Positions 17,325-25,268 of a stretch of DNA of 64,000 bases are shown in pieces; the stretch's first letter is position 1, and every line of letters begins with the position of its first letter. The position numbers and the translations under genes are program-made. This DNA comes from Sporosarcina sp. P34 (lineage in GTDB: Bacteria > Bacillota > Bacilli > Bacillales_A > Planococcaceae), in assembly GCF_002743375.1 (NCBI RefSeq), contig NZ_PDZC01000005.1, forward strand, positions 1 to 64,000, given 5' to 3'. Below the pieces are notes generated by a model. It searched no databases. It saw only the letters and a program-made list of their open reading frames with translations, and was not told the origin of the DNA.

Positions 17325-18395
17325 TTGTTAAATTTCACAGTCGGTCCTGTCACACTTGATAAAGAAGTGCTGAAAATAGGGTCAAAACAAATGCCTTACT
17401 TTAGGAATGCAGAATTCTCTACTATGACATTAGAAAGTGAAGAGCTGTTAAAGCGAAGTATGAACTCTCCTTTAGATTCTAAAGTTGTTTTTTTAACTGC
17501 CTCAGGAACAGCTGCAATGGAAGCAACCGTTTTAAATTTGTTTGATAAAGAGGATAAGTTGCTTGTTGTCAATGGAGGAGTTTTTGGTTCTAGGTTCTCA
17601 GAGATTTGCCAAGTCCATAGTCTAAATTATAAAGAGATTAAATTAAACTTCTTTGAAGATTTAACTCATGGAGATTTAATTCCTTACGATAAAAAAGGTT
17701 TTACCGGCCTTCTTATTAATTTACATGAAACTTCTACAGGTGTACTTTATGATATAAACTTGGTTAAGGAGTTTTGTGAAAAAAATCATTTACTCCTATT
17801 GATAGACGCAATTAGTTCATATTTAGCCGATCCTTTTGACATGGAAGGAAGTAATGCTAATGCAGTTATTATTAGCTCCCAGAAAGCATTGGGGCTCCCG
17901 CCGGGTATGTCCTATGTGGTTCTCGACAAAAAATCACAAGATCGTGTGAGAGAAATTTCCTTTAAAAGCGTATACTTTAACTTCAACAAATACTTGTCTG
18001 ACGGTGAAAGAGGGCAGACTCCCTATACTCCAGCCGTAAGTAATTTGTTACAATTGAATAAAAAATTGAAGTATGTTGATAAAAAGAGTGTTACAAAAAT
18101 CATTCAAGAAACTAGAGAACTAGCAGTTCATTTTAGAAATGAAATTATCAAGTTGCCTTTTGAAATTCCAACGAAAAGTCCTTCAAACGCATTAACAGCT
18201 TTACGTCCACTTGGATCAATAAGTCCTGAATCAGTTGTTCAATCGCTTAAGATGAATAGTGATATATATGTAATGCCTAACGGAGGAGAATTAAGTAGTA
18301 AGATATTCAGAGTCGGACATCTCGGTGCTATTACTATCGAAAATAACCAATATCTACTAGATGAAATAAAGAAAAATTTAAAATCTATTTCATAA
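17325..18395 (+). CDS. class V aminotransferase, 2-aminoethylphosphonate transaminase-like
   Basis: This 356-residue PLP enzyme of the alanine:glyoxylate/phosphonate aminotransferase group begins at TTG with GGGAGGAA 8 bp upstream. It starts FTVGPVTLDKEVL and contains the FLTASGTAAMEATVLN PLP-phosphate motif, LLIDAISSYLADPFDME (Asp for the pyridine nitrogen) and the Schiff-base lysine in VIISSQKALGLPPGMSYVVL (Lys near 187). The wording is close to PhnW (2-AEP:pyruvate aminotransferase). It is followed after 14 bp by a nucleotidyltransferase resembling 2-AEP cytidylyltransferase, so the pair may activate aminoethylphosphonate for attachment to a surface polymer or lipid. No PEP mutase gene is nearby. 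Confidence 0.75.
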   Translation: MLNFTVGPVTLDKEVLKIGSKQMPYFRNAEFSTMTLESEELLKRSMNSPLDSKVVFLTASGTAAMEATVLNLFDKEDKLLVVNGGVFGSRFSEICQVHSLNYKEIKLNFFEDLTHGDLIPYDKKGFTGLLINLHETSTGVLYDINLVKEFCEKNHLLLLIDAISSYLADPFDMEGSNANAVIISSQKALGLPPGMSYVVLDKKSQDRVREISFKSVYFNFNKYLSDGERGQTPYTPAVSNLLQLNKKLKYVDKKSVTKIIQETRELAVHFRNEIIKLPFEIPTKSPSNALTALRPLGSISPESVVQSLKMNSDIYVMPNGGELSSKIFRVGHLGAITIENNQYLLDEIKKNLKSIS

Positions 18396-18409
18396 GGAGA
18401 GGGTTATAT

Positions 18410-19129
18410 TTGAAAGCTATATTATTGGCTGCTGGAAGAGGAACGAGAATAAGCGAATATATTGGCGACGTACCCAAATGTTCACTTGATATAGGAGGGA
18501 GTTCATTAATCCGTCATACTGTTGAATTATTCCAACGAAATAATATTGAAGTTATAATTGTTGTTGGATATAAAGCGGATATTATTAAGGATCTTCTATG
18601 CGATCTCGATGTTACATATTATTTCAATCCATTTTATAGTGTTACAAACAGTGTAGCCTCTTTATGGTTTTCGAGAAACGAATTTCATGACGAAGATATT
18701 ATCATAGCGAATGCAGATGTATACTTTGAGCAGAATATGTTAGACAAACTACTAAGCTCTAGACATGAACAAACTTTACTAATGGATTCAACTAGTAAAC
18801 TAGATTATCTTTTCTATTGTAATGATAATCAGCTAATCAGGCACGGTAAAGAATTAAAAGAATATAGTGGAGAATATGTCGGCATAGCAAAAATCAAGAA
18901 AATATTTTTGGGGAAGTTTGTAGAGAGACTGGATGAACTAATAAATGAGCAAAATCACAATTTTTGGTGGGAAAACGTTTTATATTCATTTATAAATGAG
19001 ATAACTATAAATGTCGTAGACGTTAGCGGTATGTTTTGGTCAGAAATAGACGTCATAGAAGATTATCAAAGAATCCTTGAATTTCGGAGAAACACTGAAT
19101 TTGGGTACCAGGTTCCGACACTATTGTGA
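18410..19129 (+). CDS. nucleotidyltransferase, PntC/LicC-like (cytidylyltransferase)
   Basis: This protein of about 239 residues starts at TTG with AAGGAGAGG upstream. It has the NTP-transferase motif ILLAAGRGTRISEY, the substrate lysine in VPKCSLDIGG, the segment FYSVTNSVASLWFSR, the metal Asp in IIIANADVYF and the second acidic motif EIDVIEDYQRI. FYSVTNSVASLW is typical of choline-phosphate and aminoethylphosphonate cytidylyltransferases. With the upstream transaminase I favour CTP:2-AEP cytidylyltransferase; LicC-like activity is the alternative. The last residues (FGYQVPTLL) are encoded by a hairpin repeat copy starting at 19104, so the original C-terminus may have been overwritten. Confidence 0.7.
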   Translation: MKAILLAAGRGTRISEYIGDVPKCSLDIGGSSLIRHTVELFQRNNIEVIIVVGYKADIIKDLLCDLDVTYYFNPFYSVTNSVASLWFSRNEFHDEDIIIANADVYFEQNMLDKLLSSRHEQTLLMDSTSKLDYLFYCNDNQLIRHGKELKEYSGEYVGIAKIKKIFLGKFVERLDELINEQNHNFWWENVLYSFINEITINVVDVSGMFWSEIDVIEDYQRILEFRRNTEFGYQVPTLL

Positions 19130-19148
19130 ATTGAGTAGGGACCTGGTA
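19104..19148. repeat. hairpin repeat overlapping a gene end
   Basis: GGTACCAGGTTCCGACAC and, after an 18-nt loop region, GGGACCTGGTAC form the same hairpin as at 24636. It supplies the last nine codons and stop of the nucleotidyltransferase and probably its terminator. Confidence 0.75.
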
Positions 19149-19247
19149 CACTTTTATTAAAATTCAGAGGAATTATGTCAACAGCACAGAAATATATCTT
19201 TTTCTTACATATCTTACTATGAAAGAATAATGTGAGGAGTGTGGTTG

Positions 19248-19787
19248 ATGACAAGATATATGGATCCGGGAGATTTCAGTCAGCAGTATAGACCTGGTAT
19301 GAGAATATGGGTATCACTTCCTAACGGTACTTTTTCGGGTACTCTCATCAGGACATTTGGGAATTCTGCCGAGATACAATTGGATTCTGGTTCTATGATT
19401 ACAGTAGATGTCAATAAGATTAGTGTTGCTGGGACTGGCGCGCCCCCAATGCAACAAGGTCAAGGCTGGCCAGGTTCAGGATCTCCAGGTCAAGGCTGGC
19501 CGGGTTCAGGATCTCCAGGTCAAGGATGGCCGGGTTCCGGTTCTCCGGGTCAGGGTTGGCCAGGTTCAGGTTCTCCAGGTCAAGGATGGCCGGGTTCCGG
19601 TTCTCCGGGTCAGGGTTGGCCAGGTTCAGGTTCTCCAGGTCAGGGTTGGCCAGGTTCAGGTTCTCCAGGTCAAGGTTGGCCGGGTTCAGGTTTTCCAGGT
19701 CAAGGTTGGCCAGGTTCAGGTTCTCCAGGTCAAGGTTGGCCGGGTTCGGGTCTTCCATTTCGGCCAGGCGGTCAAGGTCGGCTATAA
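19248..19787 (+). CDS. GQGWPGSGSP-repeat protein
   Basis: The product is 179 residues from the ATG at 19248, with GAGGAG 8 bp upstream. The N-terminal ~60 residues form a small beta-rich domain (PGMRIWVSLPNGTFSGTLI, then FGNSAEIQLDSGSMITVDV), like an Sm/Tudor-type or spore-coat-type barrel. Ten perfect or near-perfect decapeptides GQGWPGSGSP follow, ending FRPGGQGRL. There is no signal peptide. Gly/Pro/Trp-rich tails of this sort occur in spore-coat and exosporium-associated proteins; that role is a guess. The DNA repeats are exact 30-mers, so copy number probably varies between strains. Confidence 0.75.
   Translation: MTRYMDPGDFSQQYRPGMRIWVSLPNGTFSGTLIRTFGNSAEIQLDSGSMITVDVNKISVAGTGAPPMQQGQGWPGSGSPGQGWPGSGSPGQGWPGSGSPGQGWPGSGSPGQGWPGSGSPGQGWPGSGSPGQGWPGSGSPGQGWPGSGFPGQGWPGSGSPGQGWPGSGLPFRPGGQGRL
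19458..19757 (+). repeat. ten tandem 30-bp repeats inside a coding gene
   Basis: Each unit begins GGTCAAGG or GGTCAGGG and encodes GQGWPGSGSP. Differences between units are mostly silent C/T or A/G changes plus S-to-F and S-to-L swaps, a mark of expansion by slippage or unequal crossing over. Confidence 0.95.
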
Positions 19788-19860
19788 CGTAGACCACGGT
19801 TATTCTAGGTATTTCAAATTGAAAAAGCCAATGATACTATTTGTGTCGTTGGTTTTCTAG

Positions 19861-20314
19861 TTCCATTAGATTCATGAAGTAAGGCATCTTTACGAGAAAC
19901 TATCTTGAATATTTCTCACGCAGGTTTTTTCCGCCAAAAACCCTATTATTTTAGAAAGAAGAATCCACATAACACCAACAAATTTCCCGGAAAATAACTT
20001 CCCTAACCTAGAACTTGCACCCATTACTCTACTCATGGAATCCAAGCATCCAATTTGAACTCGGCGTGAACGAATGTACTCTCAGCATTCACGAAGATCC
20101 TTTATATCTAACAGCGGTTTACCGATGAGCTATATCTTGTAGTAAACGTCCACGACTATGAAGAAGAACCTATCTAGTAACGGAAATTAAAGATCTTTGC
20201 AAAATATATGAAAATCTGAAGGCAATATGTACAAGACATGGGTAAGAGTCCGAGCGTTCACTATCCTTTCTACTTTTTAAATGAAATGAATGGGACCATC
20301 TGCTATGTCTACGA
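19861..20314. other. degenerate intergenic DNA
   Basis: About 450 bp without an intact frame. A few short readable stretches exist, but I cannot assign them. It leads into the msrA remnant. Confidence 0.4.
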
Positions 20315-20640
20315 CGACAGAATCTGTGATGTTCTTTAAAGTATACTGGCAACAAATTGATCCAACAGATGCAGGAGGTCAATTCCAAGACCTTGGTTAT
20401 CCTAAACAACTGCTAATTTTTATTACACAGACGCGCAACGGGAAGCTGCCGAAAAATCGAAAGCTACTCTTGCCGCAAGTGGCATTTTCACAAAACTTAT
20501 TGTGACACCAATCCACCGAACAGAAACGTTCTATCGGGAAGAAGAATACCATTAAGATTATTACATAAGAGAAAAAGATCATTACGAGGAGGATAGTACA
20601 CGTTCAGGGCGCAATGAATTCATCGCCGAGCAAATACTAG
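20315..20640 (+). pseudogene. msrA: decayed msrA (peptide methionine sulfoxide reductase A), C-terminal part
   Basis: The DNA reads VYWQQIDPTDAGGQFQDLGY, then in another frame YYTDAQREAAEKSKATLAAS, GIFTKLIVTPIHRTETFYRE and finally YYIREKDHYEE with SGRNEFI. These match the MsrA order (FWRQIDPTDPGGQF, FYHTEEQK, ETFYPAEEYHQDY). The catalytic GCFWG region at the N-terminus is absent and the frame is broken at least twice. Confidence 0.85.
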
Positions 20641-20648
20641 CATATGAA

Positions 20649-20693
20649 GTGCCAAATCCCTCCACATTTCAGACTAGTGTGGAGACTTGGCAC
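20649..20693. repeat. imperfect hairpin GTGCCAA...TTGGCAC
   Basis: Arms GTGCCAAATCCCTCCACA and TGTGGAGACTTGGCAC pair with small mismatches around a short loop. The layout is like the GGTACCAGG repeats but the sequence differs; it is possibly another palindromic element or a terminator. Confidence 0.5.
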
Positions 20694-20705
20694 CATTTTA
20701 CATAC

Positions 20706-20747
20706 AAAAACCTTCCACGACCAAAATCAGTCGCAGGAAGGTTTTTG
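20706..20747 (-). terminator. intrinsic terminator of the NAT gene
   Basis: AAAAACCTTCC (20706-20716) and GGAAGGTTTTT (20737-20747) form an 11-bp stem. On the minus strand it overlaps the last codons of the NAT gene and is followed by a T-run. Confidence 0.75.
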
Positions 20748-21527
20748 CTGTTTTATATAATTCACAGTCGCTTCATAAACAGCCGGAGCGGCATGCAGTC
20801 TGACTTGTTCGAGTAATTCATCGTGATCTTGGAACGGCAGTGTTTCTTCGTTGTCATTACACTTGCGACGGTAACGATCTTCATTAATCGAGTAGGTGCC
20901 GTCGTTTGTTACTTTGGCGATGAGCAATGCTTTGTTGAATGAAGATTCGGGACTGTGGTGGATCTGCTGCTTGACATGGTCCAAGTGTGTCCAGTCGATT
21001 ATGTCGGGGTAGAGGCCATAGCGACGTTCCCAGCCATTGTCCGTCAGTTGTTCAAATACCAATGTGCCTTTTTCGGTCGTTTCGCTCCGCAACCGGAATG
21101 TACCAGCAGGAGAAGTGACGGGATCGCCATCCAATGCGACGGGTTGCATGACAAGGTTGCTGCCGAAACCACTGTCAATTAGATACAGTGTATCCTCGTA
21201 ATGGAACAAATTCACGACATGTGTACGATCGAGAACATAGTGATCGCGTGGTGGCGGTGCCCAGATAGTGGCTGCTGCGAGTTGTACGGGAAAACCTAGA
21301 TCTCTGAGAACGATATACAGCAGACCATTAAGTTCATAGCAAAGGCCGCCACGTCCTTGTTTCATCATTTTATCTTCCAGGTAGTGCTCCGTAATCGGTT
21401 CTTCATTCGCAAGCAAAACATCCAAGTTTTCAAATTCGAACTGCTCGGCAAAAAGCTTCTGAACTTGGCTGATTTGCTCAAGCGGTGTGCCGTTAAGTGT
21501 CAATTGGTCCGAAATCCATTGCAGCAT
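20727..21527 (-). CDS. nat: arylamine N-acetyltransferase (NAT)
   Basis: The 266-residue protein has the full NAT catalytic triad: Cys63 in RGGLCYELN, His103 in RTHVVNL and Asp118 in LIDSGFG. Length is normal for bacterial NATs. It transfers acetyl from acetyl-CoA to arylamines, arylhydrazines or related amines in the cytosol. It stands alone, divergent from the SLH gene at 21726. Natural substrate unknown. Confidence 0.95.
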   Translation of the reverse strand: MLQWISDQLTLNGTPLEQISQVQKLFAEQFEFENLDVLLANEEPITEHYLEDKMMKQGRGGLCYELNGLLYIVLRDLGFPVQLAAATIWAPPPRDHYVLDRTHVVNLFHYEDTLYLIDSGFGSNLVMQPVALDGDPVTSPAGTFRLRSETTEKGTLVFEQLTDNGWERRYGLYPDIIDWTHLDHVKQQIHHSPESSFNKALLIAKVTNDGTYSINEDRYRRKCNDNEETLPFQDHDELLEQVRLHAAPAVYEATVNYIKQQKPSCD

Positions 21528-21656
21528 ATGTTATCCGTCCTTTCTTCAGTAGTGATAACTCCATCATAGCAAACTTTCTTGAGGTGATAAAAGTATGGCA
21601 CTTTTCTATGATTGCGAATAAACTTGCTTTTGGCTATAAATATATTATACATATAA

Positions 21657-21682
21657 TGAAACTATTTATGGATTTCCCCGTC
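21657..21682 (+). promoter_or_regulatory. ECF-sigma-type promoter of SLH gene
   Basis: TGAAAC (21657-21662), 16-bp spacer, CGTC (21679-21682), then TGTACG. The ATG is at 21726, about 45 bp downstream of the -10 element. Confidence 0.8.
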
Positions 21683-21725
21683 TGTACGTTGATCTATGAT
21701 TATATAATAGAAAGGAAGGAACACA

Positions 21726-22940
21726 ATGAAAAAGATTTGGATGACATTTGGCACGGTGGCTCTTGCCCTCAGCCTGCCATTATCGAGTATGGCTGCAAGC
21801 AACCAGAAGTTTACGGATGTTCCCGAAACAAAGCACTTTGCGGAGGCGGTCAATGAATTGGCTGAACGCCATATTATTACGGGATATGCGGACGGATTGT
21901 TCAAACCCGGCAATCCGATCACCCGCGGACAAGTTGCGGCGATTATAGTGAAGTTGCTGAAGGAAAACCCTGATTACTATGTAAAAGATCCAGGATTTAA
22001 AGACGTTTCGAAAGCGAATGGCTACCATAATGCCATAGCCAAGCTTGCGGAGCTCGAAGTGATTGGGGGGTATGAAGACGGACGTTTCGGGCCAAATGAT
22101 CCCGTCAAACGAGGACAATTGGCTTCCATTCTCGTGAAAGCATTCGATTTGCCACGCTTTGCTTTTAACGCGGAAGAAAATCCATTCCTTGACGTCAAGC
22201 CCAACACATCGCATGGCGCGAATGTCTTAATTCTGCACAAACTCGGCATTACGACAGGCGTAACGTCCGATAGATTTGGTATCAATGAATGGGTGACGAG
22301 AGGACAAGCAGCGAAGTTGATGCAACTAACGGAGCGTGTCCAACCTGAGACGTATTCCTTAGAAACATGGGGTCCGATGCTGCGTTTCTCGGAAATAATG
22401 ACTGATGAGGACACGGATGAATTTGCGAATAACTCGGAGGTGTATTATGCAGCCATTATTAAAGGCAGACAGACACCGTCAGGATATACCGGTGATCGCG
22501 TGCAAGTGACACCATTGAAAGAAGGAAGAGGAACGTTGCAGCTAGGCGGTAATTATGGTATGGAAAATCAAAATATCAAACGCTACTATCATAAATACTA
22601 TGTAGATGTGAAGAAAGTCGACGGCAAATTGAAGGCTAAGTTAGTATACGCGAGCGATATATTGAAGACACGAGCGCGACTGAAACTGGCGGCGGATGAA
22701 AAGGTTGAAAACATTCGTTTCGTGCGGACGGACGGAGAAGTCTTATCCAACAACATGCCGTTTGAAGGGTATTCTGATTCGCCGGATGTGTTTATTCGTG
22801 TCAACAAGCCAGGCAACTTCATCGCGACAGTCCGCTTTACGAACGGAAAAGAAGCGCGTTACGCGGTGGAAGTGAAAGTTCCGGATGCACATATGTTGTA
22901 TTATAAAGTGAAGACGTCAAAGATGTTAGACACCAACTGA
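21726..22940 (+). CDS. SLH-domain surface protein
   Basis: This 404-residue protein has a signal peptide (about 1-23, LSSMAAS) and three SLH domains (about 28-200): FTDVPETKHFAEAVNELA with GYADGLFKPGNPITRGQ, then GGYEDGRFGPNDPVKRGQ, then a more divergent third, TTGVTSDRFGINEWVTRGQ. The C-terminal 200 residues form an unknown beta-rich region ending in an Ig-like stretch (FIRVNKPGNFIATVRFTNGK). It is likely bound to the cell wall through the SLH domains. A terminator follows at 23007. Confidence 0.9.
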   Translation: MKKIWMTFGTVALALSLPLSSMAASNQKFTDVPETKHFAEAVNELAERHIITGYADGLFKPGNPITRGQVAAIIVKLLKENPDYYVKDPGFKDVSKANGYHNAIAKLAELEVIGGYEDGRFGPNDPVKRGQLASILVKAFDLPRFAFNAEENPFLDVKPNTSHGANVLILHKLGITTGVTSDRFGINEWVTRGQAAKLMQLTERVQPETYSLETWGPMLRFSEIMTDEDTDEFANNSEVYYAAIIKGRQTPSGYTGDRVQVTPLKEGRGTLQLGGNYGMENQNIKRYYHKYYVDVKKVDGKLKAKLVYASDILKTRARLKLAADEKVENIRFVRTDGEVLSNNMPFEGYSDSPDVFIRVNKPGNFIATVRFTNGKEARYAVEVKVPDAHMLYYKVKTSKMLDTN

Positions 22941-23006
22941 ACTTGATTTTTAAAAATAGGTTCTATTAAATAGTGAGACGAGAAACTGAAAAAGCAACTT
23001 AACATA

Positions 23007-23046
23007 CCTACAGCCAACTTGAGTGAAAGTTGGTTGTAGGTGTTTT
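23007..23046 (+). terminator. intrinsic terminator after SLH gene
   Basis: CCTACAGCCAACTT (23007-23020) pairs with AAGTTGGTTGTAGG (23027-23040) over 14 bp with one wobble around a 6-nt loop, followed by TGTTTTT. Confidence 0.8.
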
Positions 23047-23192
23047 TCATTTACACCCATTTTAAAGTAGACGAATTGGATGAATAGCATGCCAATCAAT
23101 GGAGAGAACACGGTATTTTCAGCGCTCCTAAGTAACAAAGGATGTCCTGCCACCGTGGCGCTTACGAGTAATGAATTTCACAAACATTTTTT

Positions 23193-23218
23193 TGAAACTT
23201 TTTCTAAATATTACCGTC
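23193..23218 (+). promoter_or_regulatory. ECF-sigma-type promoter of SLH gene
   Basis: TGAAAC (23193-23198), 16-bp spacer, CGTC (23215-23218), then TGTACGG. The TTG start is at 23279. Confidence 0.8.
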
Positions 23219-23278
23219 TGTACGGTGCGTACGTGATACAAGTACACAGCGCGTATTACGAATAAAGGAGAGAAACAA

Positions 23279-24628
23279 TTGAAGAGAAAAATTACAGCTT
23301 CGTTCATCGCATTACTATTAATAGTTGCAGCGATGCCGTTTCAAGCACATGCGACTGAGTTTACGGACATGAATGGGCATTGGGCGCAAAAGGAGATCAA
23401 GTATTTATATGAACGCAACATTATTGGTGGATACCCAGGCGGAACATTTAAACCAAATGAACCGATTACCCGTGCACAAGCATCTGCCATGCTCATTAAA
23501 GCTTTGAAGATTCCACTCGTGGAAAATCCTAAAGTGGTGTTTAAAGACGTTTCAAAGAAGTCATCGTATTATAAAATTCTTGCGACGGTGAATGAAAAAG
23601 GAATTCTTCGCGGGGATAATGGATTAATACGACCGGGTGAAAAGACATCACGAGCGCAAATGGCAGCAATTTTGCGTCGTTCATTCGATATACCGTTTGA
23701 TAAGCAGCCTACATTTGTCGATGTGGTTCCAGCGCACTGGGCGTATGCGGACATTAACGGGATTGCCAAACAACGCATTGCAGGCGGATCGGAAGGCAAG
23801 TATATGCCATCTCAATCGGTGACTCGTGCGCAGTTCTCTGCTTTTTTGGCAAGGGCGCTTGATGATTCGATGAAACTTGGAAAATATCATTCATATGTCA
23901 GCCAGAAAGGAAAAACGGTTGAGCAGAATGGTTTTTCTTACAGTATAAATAATGGATTGATGAAAAAAGATTTGAAAACGGGTAAAGATGAAATGATCTT
24001 GAGTAAGCAAGATTTCGAATCTAATGATGGGTTATGGATTAGTTACATGGAAGACTGGTTTGATTTGATTGTCTACAATGATGAAGTGTTTATCCCATAT
24101 TTAAGTGCAATTAGCCAGGCTTCAGATTTGCCAAGTAAGTATGGTGTCATTCGAACACAAACTCAACGTATTACGGGAGCGGGAGATTCTCTCATTATGG
24201 CGTCTCTTTCCGGTGAAACTATGCGAAATTTATTTATTTGGAATGACCGCATTTTTTATACAAACGAAGCAACAAAGAGAGACTATTACCTAACGCCTAA
24301 CATACCGAAAGATAGTAAATTGACATTAAACTCCGTAGCTATGGATGGATCAGATAGAAAAAAAGAACGTGATTTTGACGGAAGAATCCTTTTCTATCAA
24401 GATCCAACAGAAAAAACATTTATCCTGAAAGAAAACCAAAACAATGCATCTGTGTTGTTTGATCATTCGACGATGTATTACTTTAATAAAACTGGTGTGT
24501 ATAAGTATAGTTTGCTTGATAAGAAGGTGAGTAAATTATCGAGCATTCAAGGGAAACACATGTCGGTTACTGACACACAGCTGATCGTAACTGGACAAGA
24601 TGGAAAGAAATATACATTTAAGAAGTGA
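23279..24628 (+). CDS. SLH-domain surface protein with DUF5050-like C-terminus
   Basis: The product is 449 residues from a TTG start with AAAGGAGAG upstream. It has a signal peptide (about 1-26, QAHAT) and three SLH domains (about 28-200), including GGYPGGTFKPNEPITRAQ, GILRGDNGLIRPGEKTSR and GGSEGKYMPSQSVTRAQF. A C-terminal DUF5050-like beta region shares VSQKGKTVEQNGFSYSI with the paralogue at 15169. Promoter type, 3' hairpin and downstream 120-aa gene are also shared, so the two are a segmental duplication; here the downstream gene is intact. Confidence 0.9.
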   Translation: MKRKITASFIALLLIVAAMPFQAHATEFTDMNGHWAQKEIKYLYERNIIGGYPGGTFKPNEPITRAQASAMLIKALKIPLVENPKVVFKDVSKKSSYYKILATVNEKGILRGDNGLIRPGEKTSRAQMAAILRRSFDIPFDKQPTFVDVVPAHWAYADINGIAKQRIAGGSEGKYMPSQSVTRAQFSAFLARALDDSMKLGKYHSYVSQKGKTVEQNGFSYSINNGLMKKDLKTGKDEMILSKQDFESNDGLWISYMEDWFDLIVYNDEVFIPYLSAISQASDLPSKYGVIRTQTQRITGAGDSLIMASLSGETMRNLFIWNDRIFYTNEATKRDYYLTPNIPKDSKLTLNSVAMDGSDRKKERDFDGRILFYQDPTEKTFILKENQNNASVLFDHSTMYYFNKTGVYKYSLLDKKVSKLSSIQGKHMSVTDTQLIVTGQDGKKYTFKK

Positions 24629-24635
24629 ATCGTTT

Positions 24636-24686
24636 AAGGTACCAGGTCCCGACACTATTCTGAATTATGTCGGGACCTGGTACCTT
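24636..24686. repeat. best-preserved GGTACCAGGTCCCGACA hairpin repeat
   Basis: Perfect 19-bp arms (24636-24654 and 24668-24686) with sequence AAGGTACCAGGTCCCGACA and its complement surround a 13-nt loop. It is the reference copy of the family (others at 16569 and 19104; partial at 8358, 8986 and 17003) and likely also the terminator of the SLH gene. Confidence 0.85.
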
Positions 24687-24751
24687 CACCATGGTATACT
24701 ACATCTATAGATAATCTAATGAGTAATAAATCAATTTTAGGAGGTCACCTC

Positions 24752-25123
24752 ATGGAACTATTCAAGCAATACATAGCGGGTATCGATTCCCCGGATCATC
24801 GTCAACGTGTAGAGGAAGTGTTGGCGTGGGTGACTACAACATTCCCGAATTTGGAACCGCAAATGAAATGGAATACACCGATGTTTTCCGACCATGGCAC
24901 ATTTATTATTGGTATTTCTACCGCAAAGCATCATATGAGTATTTCGCCTGAACCAGCGGGAATTACACGTTTTGCGGATGAAATTGCGGAAGCGGGCTAT
25001 AGCGCTACAAGTGGCTTGTTTAGAATCAAATGGAGTGAGCCAGTTGATTATAGTTTGATGGAGAAATTGATCGAATTTAATATGCAAGATAAAATAAATT
25101 GTACAACGTTTTGGCGTAAATAA
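24752..25123 (+). CDS. DUF1801-family protein (YdhG/frataxin-like fold)
   Basis: The product is 123 residues from the ATG at 24752, chosen for the AGGAGGTCACCTC ribosome site just upstream. The stretch [22 protein letters not shown], with [10 protein letters not shown] and a C-terminal [21 protein letters not shown], is typical of the DUF1801/iron-chaperone-like family that includes B. subtilis YdhG. Biochemical role uncertain. It lies between the SLH paralogue and the 120-aa gene, a position with no counterpart in the duplicate block at 15-17 kb. Confidence 0.8.
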   Translation: MELFKQYIAGIDSPDHRQRVEEVLAWVTTTFPNLEPQMKWNTPMFSDHGTFIIGISTAKHHMSISPEPAGITRFADEIAEAGYSATSGLFRIKWSEPVDYSLMEKLIEFNMQDKINCTTFWRK

Positions 25124-25268
25124 GGCCGTACTGATTTTAAAAGTGCGTATGTATGAAATGAACGAGAAAGTGTTAACATTCGTAAAAGTTTCATGCATAG
25201 GTGCTTTTTTGATGTGTAGAATAGCTGTTTCTGTTTGGATGTCATAATTTGAAAGGTGAGGAGCATGT

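Noticed and set aside
19458..19757. CRISPR-like periodic repeats
   Set aside because: Units are contiguous 30-mers without spacers and encode a peptide repeat; there are no cas genes.
19408..19860. Long open frames in several other frames of the 30-bp repeat region on both strands
   Set aside because: A repeat unit divisible by three keeps all frames open. Only the frame with a ribosome site and a non-repetitive N-terminal domain (19248) is credible.
23080..23265. 61-residue open frame upstream of the SLH gene at 23279
   Set aside because: It contains the ECF promoter of that gene and has no ribosome site or recognisable protein pattern.
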